DNA of 64,000 bases from Phialocephala subalpina (lineage: Eukaryota > Ascomycota > Leotiomycetes > Helotiales > Mollisiaceae): positions 401,981-465,980 of the forward strand of contig FJOG01000012.1 of assembly GCA_900073065.1 (NCBI GenBank), written 5' to 3'. The position numbers were made by a program, and so were the translations under genes. Below, piece after piece: positions 56,372 to 64,000 of this stretch. Below the pieces are notes generated by a model that had not been told where the DNA came from, made no database searches, and saw only the letters and a list, made by a program, of their open reading frames with translations. The first letter of the stretch is position 1, and every line of letters starts with the position of its first letter.

Positions 56372-58209
56372 ATGGATTGAGGATCACAGGACTAGACGAA
56401 TTTCTTTGGTCTTAGATTGGATGCATTCTTGAGCGGAACTTAGATTGTTAGGATAGGATACAGACCTTTGCTTGCTGGAACAATGGAAAGCTCGTTTCCC
56501 TAGATATGATCAAATCGTGCATCCCCATGTCATAAGTTCCATGGCATAGACATACTTCGAGAGTGCCAATCTTTTATTGACATGCTCCAAATTTCGTAAA
56601 CACCTGTTTTCAATCCTATACGAAGTACTCAAAGTTCCTTCGTTGGGGATAAAGTCATAAATTCTTGAAGAGTCAAAAGGGTAAGAGTTAATTTAAGAGC
56701 TTTATTCGGAGATAAGACACAGCGCCAACTTTGGAATTGCCTGACCCGAACGTTCAAGTACATAAGTACTTCACCGGCTCAAATACGAACTTCAATTCTG
56801 CTTGCTCAATCATCTTCAAGCAATCAATTCCATTTGAATTTCCAAATTTGTCTGCGCGCTAGTGCATCTGACGTTGAACCCTGAAATTATTCGCGCAGTC
56901 TGAATTTCAATTTCATCATCCATTGCGTCGCATTGCAATTATTGATTGTTGATTATTGATGTTGCGTGCGACTTCTTCCTTCGTGAGCCACATTGCGAGC
57001 GTATTTAAGTCTCTTTCTGGCCAGGCGAAGGAGTCCAAGCTTACGGATGATTCCTGCCAGTGCACTGCAGAAAAATTGATATCTGTAATCTGCGTGCACT
57101 CTGGTCACTATCACAAAAGGGTCGCTCTCGTCGTGAGTCACCGACTGGATGCGTTTGCGAACTCAGGATCCCGAGAGCATCTTGTTTTGGGTTCCCTACG
57201 GCAGTCGCCCGGACGGCAGTGTCTCTTCCCCACCCGTTCCTTGCTATCATTGGGTCCCGGTTGCATGGGGTGTGTTTTTGCTTCTTTCGGCCGAGCTACA
57301 CTTTCTTCGCTGACATTTGTTGGCTTGGACCTGGGTGATCTCCGCCACCAAACAGGCCCCGTACGGGCGGGATTCTGTACGTTCGTATCTAGTTTGAGGT
57401 GGAAATGGTGGTATTCTCTACACACGGAAAGAGTCGAACTGTTGAGAGCATGGTACTCTGTCAAGGATGTTCAGCCTCCCAACGCCGACCTGTGCCGCAT
57501 CCCGGCGTGGCTCTATTTCCACTTGAGAATTCTTTCATTTTGCCTCACAGAGCCTCCTCCAACACCTGTTAGGCAGGCCTAATCTCAAATGTATCTCGTA
57601 TTTTAGCCACGGTCGTGTCGTTCTTTCCATGTATTGCTTATATGTAAGTCCATCATTAGACCTGCTCTGTAAGCCGCGTAAACAATCCACGAGACACTTC
57701 TCGATCTGGAGTTTCCTCCTTTGGTCATATTGCACTTGCATATCCTTGATCTAGGACCTACATGGGACGAACTGGGTATAGCAAGCCTCAATAACAGCCA
57801 CGCTCATGCGGTCAGAGTTGAGTTCCCTATCGGAAAATTGCTAAGTCGACCAGCTCGCAAGCGGTATCCTCGCCGTCGAGCCTCACACATAGTGACAGGG
57901 AATCAACGCCCGAGAGGAGCATAAACCAATCCACTGAGGCCATACAATGGCTGGCTCCAAGGTGCGCCAAGCCCCATCGTGCCATTCTGAGATTCACAAT
58001 TTCACAATAATGCCGGAGCTTATGTTCCTGTGGCCGAACACTTCCCCGGTTGTCGTTGAAGTTATGCCTGGTCTAAAGGCTGGAGAGGTTAAATCAGTCG
58101 GCCTCTCCAGGCCTAGCATTCGCGTACATCAACGTCCTCCTTTGTCCTCCAGCTAAATTGAAAATAACACATAACCACAGCACTCATTATATCAATCTAT
58201 CCTAATCCC
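56372..58209. other. About 1.8 kb without supportable genes
   Basis: A 208-codon plus-strand frame (56956-57582) overlaps minus-strand frames and has no recognisable content or splice structure. The region is likely the upstream region of family member 4 and the 3' flank of the ABM-like gene. Confidence 0.4.
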
Positions 58210-59302
58210 ATGAAGATGGCGACTTCTGACTGTGATTCAGACGCACAAGTTCCATCAGTCAAGTATGGATATGGTAAAGTCCAAGACCAATGCGAGCGTT
58301 TGACTCGCAGCAAGCAAGAAGAACTCCAAAACAAGGCCCGCGCCTTCAGAAAGATCTTCAAGGAGTCAAGAAGCGATTTTTTCTTTCCTCTGATTTATTC
58401 AGAAGCAGAGGCACAGGAGTGCGCAGAGACTTTCATCAATGAGCATGGGGATCTTTTTGAGGATCCTTTAGTGGATAGGCAAAGGTCTGTCGGACTCCTC
58501 GAGACCTGCTTAGGATAATCGTGGCTGATATTGTACAGGCTCATCAATAGAGTCGCTAGGTTGATGTGTACACAAGAGGCTTTCCAGCAACGAAATGACG
58601 TCCAAAATGGGTCGAATGGGAAGAAGAGAAAGGAAGGGAATGCTGATGTTGAAGTATGGCACTGTCCTTCATGGTCAAGAAGATTCTTCCCTCGACTAAC
58701 ATCATTCACTAGGAATCCGGTAACGACTCTGATGCATCACAGTTCAGACCAAAGAGGACGAGGACCGAGTCGCACAACATTTCCCGTCGCAGGAATATGC
58801 GGTCTCCAAATCGTGGCTCGGGGGGTCGTCCCCAAGGTGGTAGGTTTCCACAGGTCTGCGAGCCAGTGGAGCACTCACTAATTATACTCAACTGCCCCTA
58901 GACTCTGCACGACCTCGAGGCCCCACAATCGAATCTCCTACACCTTCCCCTTCGCCGCCTCCAGCACCAAGGCTGAAGTTGATCCTCGAGAATGAACGAC
59001 GTAGACTTGATTTCGAGGATCCTTTGTCGGCAGAGGTATTCAAGGCGACAACCCTGCAGCAATTCTTCGACGTATTTTGCAGACGCAGTGGTCGAGCTTT
59101 TGGACCGGCTCCAACTCTCACATTCACGCCTAGTTGGCCAGATGATCCTTTCGAGGTTGCCAGCACCGATACCGACGCAGCTTGGGAAGCTGTGAAGGAA
59201 GATGTAGGGAATAAGTTCGTCGTAGCCAGCAGGACACTCAAAGACCACAAGTTTAGACTCCGGGTACGTGCACCCGAGGACACTGTCTTTTGGTGGAAAT
59301 AG
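58210..59302 (+). CDS. Paralogous family member 4 (short form lacking the middle module)
   Basis: Four exons (58210-58484, 58539-58653, 58713-58839, 58902-59302) join in frame to 305 residues, about half the length of its relatives. N-terminal module: VQDQCERLTRSKQEEL, ARAFRKIFKESRSD, AEAQECAETFINEHGDLFED, then, just after the first intron, RVARLMCTQEAFQQRND. A short basic linker follows, with GKKRKEG and RPKRTRTES (nuclear-localisation-like). The C-terminal module occupies about residues 194-300: LKLILENERR, DPLSAEVFKATTLQQFFDVF, CRRSGR, LTFTPSWPDD, AWEAVKEDVGNKFV, HKFRLRVRAPED. The middle module of members 1, 2 and 3 is absent, so the two end modules are linked directly. The exon 3 donor (GTAGGT at 58840) was chosen because it keeps frame into the C-module. 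Function unknown; nuclear location inferred only from the KR motifs. Confidence 0.75.
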
Positions 59303-61214
59303 GATACTTTTGCCTCAGGTGAAGAGACACTTGAGAGAATTGTACTTGTAGCAGGAGTTTCCTGGTTCTCCCTTCTTGGGTTGAAATGCACAACTATAAT
59401 AAGCATATTTTTCTTTGAATCTTCTTCTGGCATGCATTCAGGAAACATGGTCGATTTCTGTTTAGAGGAATACTTTAGCACATCAATTGAAAATACCTTT
59501 CCATACCATGAGTCTTATCCGGTTGCATCCTGATCATCCCACCCTCCATGTATTGTGACAATAGAAGTTCCACTTACACGCCTTCCTGTTGGAAAAATCG
59601 TCGACTCGTCGCGATACAGTACATTTGAGTCGTGGATATAGGTGTGGGGTACAAGTGAGGGGCAATGCGCTTTCAGCGGCCGTCACATCGGGCAATCCGA
59701 CATGGTGAGCCAAAACTCAAAACAACTATAGACTCGCGTAGAAAGAGCTTTCCGGCACGTTTCCACGATTGAAATTCGAATAAAAATGTTCTTGATAAAT
59801 TAGGAAGGGAACACGGTGGCGGGAAAGGCTCGATGGTACCTGCACTTTAGCGCAGCCGGGTTGAGTTTCAGGGGATGAACGCCTGGATATTTAGCGATGC
59901 AGCCTGTGGCCGTCGCACGATGCACCGAAAGATAGCCAGGAAGTCTAAAGACAAGACACTATTCTGCATTATCCACTTTCAAAATTAATGCCGACGCAAG
60001 TTGTTATCATCATGATTTCGAATTAAACCGTTGGGCTGTAAACCATAGGATTACATTTTGTTGTATGATATATATAAATGATAGCTTGTGCGACTGTTGG
60101 GATAGTTCTATCTCAGCAATTCAGGGCTGGGGCTGCGCTGAGCGGCCGGTATCCACATTTCGACTTTTCATGTCCGTATTGCACCTCTTTTCTATCGAAA
60201 CACGAAAGGCTGATTCTGGCTGTCGCATAGCTTATTCGAAGAATCGCATTGCGAAGCTCGAATCCTTATATTGCGTCTGCCCAGACGCAAGGCCAGTTAG
60301 TTGCGCTTGAGGTATCCAAGTGGAGTGGGTAGGGGTCGGGGCGGGGTCGCAAACCCCTCACTTTGGATGCTCCTATGGCAATATGGCAACAACCAATTGC
60401 AACATCGAGGATACAACTTCATAGCCGGTTATCGGATGAACATCTACTGTACATTTACGGAACTTCCCATCGCGAGACCGCTGGAAGGGAAGTTATCGGA
60501 AGTTGAAGTACGGGGTCAGTTGGCATTTGAGTCTCGCTGACGTACCTCTAATCTTAGGGGCTTGCTTTTTGCACTTGAGGCCTTACCTTATTTGAGGCAC
60601 CAACATGAGGCCGAAAGCACATGACATGACTTGGATAGCGATAATTATCTCTTGCTGGAAGAAGAACATACCTAATCTTAAGTATCGTGCGTGTAATAAA
60701 GCAAACTAATTTGGGACAGGAAAGAATGGAAAGTCAAAGTCATATCCATCTGAGATATGCACGTGAAGCTGCACTACTGTACGCGAGGGACCCGTGCCTG
60801 AGGCAGAGACGTCGATTGGTCTGTTTACGACGCTAATTTCAAAGCTTAGAAAACCGGTGCTGTCCGTTCTTAACCGGCATCTAACTACTCTTCAAAGTTA
60901 GTTTGCGTTCTCCTCTTAAGAGTTTGCCACCTCAATTAGCCCGTCTTTTCTCCCCTAACTTTTACGTAGAGTTGGGTTCTAGAGTGCTGCTAAGCTGCCT
61001 AATCTACTACGGTGGACCTTGGTGTTTGCCGGGTTTCAGGGGCAGACTAAGGGCGAATAGTGTACCAGCATCCATGATGTAATTTCTTACCCATTAAATC
61101 TCTTTCTATGCGTTTCTAGCCCTCCCTTTCTTCCTTTCTGTAATTATATCTCACACATTTTCTACCTCAGTTCCTCCTCCATCGCGATACATTCTCACGA
61201 CATAACACGCCGCC
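59303..61214. other. About 1.9 kb without supportable genes
   Basis: Spacer between two plus-strand family members. Only short frames, with no splice-consistent model. The last 150 bases are C/T-rich, as in a fungal promoter and leader. Confidence 0.45.
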
Positions 61215-64000
61215 ATGGCCGATGGAATGTCCCCCGATGAACGCGCCGCCTATTTCCAGGACCCGGGATACGGTCGCGTCAGCGATTTGTGTCACTCTTT
61301 AGGATATGGAGACGCGTCGACATCAAATCGTAGCTACAACACGCTCTCGCAGAGGTCCATCGATTTCCGCAAGAACTGGATCAAGCGCACCGAGGGCATG
61401 AGCCATCTCAATTTCCCCTTGCAATGCGATGCGCCCGAGGTCATAAAATGTGCAGAAGATTTCTTGGTCGCTCACGAGGCGCTTTTCACTGCAGCGGAAG
61501 ATGAACCACGTGACCCGTCATGGCTTTGCTTGCCGGACGACAAACCGAAGTGAGTACAGGGCATGATGCATTCCAAACTATTGTGCTAAGATTTGGGATA
61601 GGATTCTCGATACTATTACCAAATTGATGTGTACTCAAGAATCAATGTACCGACGGAATGATGAGTATCTCAAAAGGAGAAGGAAAAATGTAAGAACATC
61701 CGAAAGAGATGAATTGGAAAGTCGCGTTCTAACCAAGGTTCAGACTGTCGTCATCGAGGAAGGCAGCGACAGTGAACTTGAAGGTGTCATAGAGGGAAAA
61801 GCTCCTGATGACGACTCTACGATCCAAGTTATCAGCGATATTCCTCGGCCAAATGAAGAGGCCGAGGAGTCCAATGAGAGTGATGGAACGTCAGTCGCAC
61901 CTTCCTTCCTCCATGCAACGTCATACTGATGTTCTAAAAACAAAGTGGAACGAAAAGAAGTATCGAAAGACATCTTGAATATACGTACCCAGTGGATACT
62001 GTTTACGAAACAGTGGCTCCAGACTGGCTGTATGATGTGAGTTGCCCCATGCTTGCAACACCATGGACCAATTACTGATCTTCCTCATAGCCTCAACAGC
62101 CGTGGCCCAACAGCGAACAGGCTTTCGCTTTCCGATACTTCCACGAACGCAATCTCTATCATGCTAATAAGCATAATCGGTACCATGTCAAGCGTTTTGC
62201 TGAAGCCCTGACAAAACGTCTCGATATCGAAGTGGATTCTGCAAAGGAGATTCTCATCCGCCAAAGGTGCAAAGAATTGATTAAAGACATCTCCATGCTC
62301 TGGGGCGAGAAAGGATGTGGGTTTCTGGTCAGAGCTTCAACTGGCCTTGTCAAAGCTTCTCAATTTGAGAATGCTTGGAAATTCCACAGAAGCCAGTGGA
62401 TCTACAAGGTGCACGGTGGCATGTCTGATGGCGTTCTTGAACTGAATCAAGTTCCCACACCCGTTATAAAAGAGGAGAACCCATCTAGGAAAAGAGTACG
62501 TCTCTACTCAAGACATTCTGTTGATGAAAACTATGCTTACTTTCCACAGCCTCACGAGATTCAGCCTCCTCCACCAGTCCCTTCTCCAGTCACCAACGCA
62601 GAACCCAGTTCGAAACGCCCAAGATACAGTATCGGGCGCAGCCAAGAGCAAGTACCTGATCAGTTACCAATAACCTCAGTGAGGCAAGAAGAGGTGATCT
62701 CTGCGCGGCCTCCTCCACCTCAGAAGGTGCTGGCACCGGTACCGATACCTCAGGTGCGTTGCCCCAGTCTAGAGCTATGCTACTTAGACCTTGATCTAAC
62801 TTATTGCTAGAATCATGGGCCCGTGAGCCATCAAACAGCACCCCAGCAATTCACGACGATGCCGTTTCATCAGAGCCCCGCACCCCCAACCTCAGCCTTC
62901 ACACCAGTCAATGTACTACGAAGCAACGCTCTACCAATCGGTACTCAACCAGCGGATTGGGATCGTCGTGCTTCCCGGGGTATGAATGGAAGATCCGTTG
63001 AACGAGATCCTCCACGACCTATGACCGAAGCCCCGGCACCACCGGGACAACCACAACCTCAACCTCAACCTCAACCTCCACGCCACTCGCTACCCACGAC
63101 CAAAGACAGAGACGGCGACCAAAGCGTGTATGACCTTATGAATCTTAATCTCCCTCGACAAACACGTAGCACACCAACTAAAACGGCTGGTACGGGTACG
63201 TATTCTCGTGCTCACACGCATGATCAACCTTCTCTGGTATGTGTGCTGAAAATTCCAGCTCAACGTCCTGAGCCAGTTCAAGTTGCAGCCCCTACTCAGC
63301 CTACTCAACCTGCTCAACATGCTCAACCTGCCCAACCTACTCTGCCTGCACAACCTGTTCAACCTGCACAACCTGCACAACCTGTTCAACCTGCACAACC
63401 TGCCCATCCTGTTCAACCTGCTCATCCTGCTCATCCTGTTCATCCTGTTCATCCTGCTCATCCTGCTCATCCTGTTCAACCTGCTCAACCTGTTCAACCT
63501 TCTCAGCCTGCCCTGCCTGCTCATCCTGCTCATCCTGCTCAACCTGCTCAACCTGCTCAACCTTCTCTGCCTGCCCAACCTGCTCATCCTGCTCAGCCTT
63601 CTCTGCCTGCCCTGCCTGCCCTGCCTGCCCTGCCTGCCCTGCCTGTCCTGCCTGCTCAGGCTCCTACTCAGATTCCCACTCAGGCTCCGCCACCTCAAGA
63701 ATACCGTGCTCCAGAATCAGCGCTCACTCCAACTTCTCTCTCAAACGTCGAATTCAGACAACCTACCCCCGCCGAAACCAAACAATTCACACCAATCGAC
63801 ACCAAAACTCCCTTCCGCAGCACCAGCACCGCAACACCCGAGCCCTCATCCGCCTCTAAATCCAAGCGCTTAACATTCATTCTCGAGAATGCCAATTGTT
63901 CACCAGATCACGACAACCCTCTCTCTGCAGAAGTCTTTCGCTCCTCTACTCTTTCTCAGTTCTTCGATTTATTTTGTCAGAGAAGCGGGAGGGATAGACA
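61215..64000 (+). CDS. Paralogous family member 3 (long form with tripeptide repeat), truncated by window end
   Basis: Six exons are visible (61215-61549, 61602-61889, 61946-62036, 62091-62753, 62811-63195, 63259 to the window edge), at least 834 residues. The N-terminal module is the clearest of the family: [41 protein letters not shown], then [16 protein letters not shown] after the first intron. The middle module (about 239-310) has [20 protein letters not shown] and [17 protein letters not shown]. The linker carries SRKRVRLY and SSKRPRYS (nuclear-localisation-like), Gln/Pro runs, and a 41-unit tripeptide repeat. The C-terminal module begins [38 protein letters not shown] and is cut by the window end. 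It is closest to member 4 in both end modules. No known domain recognised. Confidence 0.75.
63291..63659 (+). repeat. 9-bp coding minisatellite, 41 units of P-x-Q/H/L
   Basis: The 369 bases divide exactly into 41 nonamers of the type CCT-GCT-CAA, CCT-GTT-CAT or CCT-GCC-CTG. They encode Pro-(Ala/Val/Thr/Ser)-(Gln/His/Leu) without frame interruption; only unit 4 starts with His. Blocks of identical variants (His-type units in the middle, Leu-type units at the end) indicate growth by local duplication. The nine-base period also leaves a spurious Arg-rich open frame on the other strand. Confidence 0.95.

Noticed and set aside
56956..57582. 208-codon plus-strand frame
   Set aside because: Overlaps several minus-strand frames of similar length; no domain, signal peptide or intron pattern, and the start context is poor.
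63090..63698. Long minus-strand open frame rich in Arg, Leu and Ser
   Set aside because: It is the reverse complement of the 9-bp minisatellite; a period divisible by three keeps all frames free of stops. No start context or homology, and the plus strand fits a spliced gene.
1..64000. tRNA, rRNA or CRISPR features
   Set aside because: No cloverleaf-like sequence, rRNA motif or regularly spaced repeat array was seen; CRISPR is not expected in a fungal nuclear genome.

Overview
The window is nuclear DNA of a filamentous ascomycete (Pezizomycotina). The evidence is gene style and content. Genes carry many short GT-AG introns of about 45-95 nt with branch sites of the CTAAC/CTGAC type. Families present include a Zn2Cys6 regulator, DUF7514, DUF8021 and DUF6594 proteins, a fungal-type N-terminal domain otherwise seen in front of NACHT/ankyrin proteins, and fungal MFS clades. 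One very A+T-rich island resembles RIP-mutated repeat DNA. A leotiomycete is plausible, but that is inference. There is one assembly gap (42609-43115).

Left part (1-33 kb) is mixed metabolism, regulation and transport. In order: a secreted serine carboxypeptidase; an NAD(P)H quinone-reductase-like enzyme; a DJ-1/Hsp31 gene broken by a perfect 250-bp tandem duplication; a 1,593-residue DUF7514 protein holding a dynamin-like P-loop fragment; a Zn2Cys6 regulator; a small one-TM protein; a frame-broken DUF6594 gene; the A+T-rich island; a decayed Zn2Cys6 gene; a secreted DUF8021 protein; a fungal N-domain protein; an SDR; a mucin-like one-TM protein; and an MFS transporter of the GIT1/PHO84 type.

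Middle (33-39.4 kb) holds one conserved disordered protein followed by about 4 kb in which no gene could be supported.

Right part (39.4-64 kb) is the most unusual. Four diverged paralogues of a protein family I do not recognise (39367-41516 minus; 44197-46468 plus; 58210-59302 plus; 61215 to the window edge, plus) lie within 25 kb, separated by unrelated genes. They share an N-terminal module, an intron just before a conserved LMCTQE-like helix, a disordered linker with KR-rich nuclear-localisation-like motifs, and a C-terminal module with an FF-x-L/F-x-R signature. Three also share a middle module that the fourth lacks, and one carries a 41-unit tripeptide repeat. Interspersed are a TauD-type dioxygenase, a DHA1 MFS transporter, a sorbosone-dehydrogenase-like pseudogene with two nonsense codons, a VOC protein and an ABM-fold-like protein. 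Between the two divergent leftmost paralogues is a dispersed repeat interrupted by a TIR element whose interior falls in the gap; the uninterrupted copy near 18.2 kb supplies the empty site.

Exon boundaries were read by eye and checked by reading-frame continuity. No similarity search was run.
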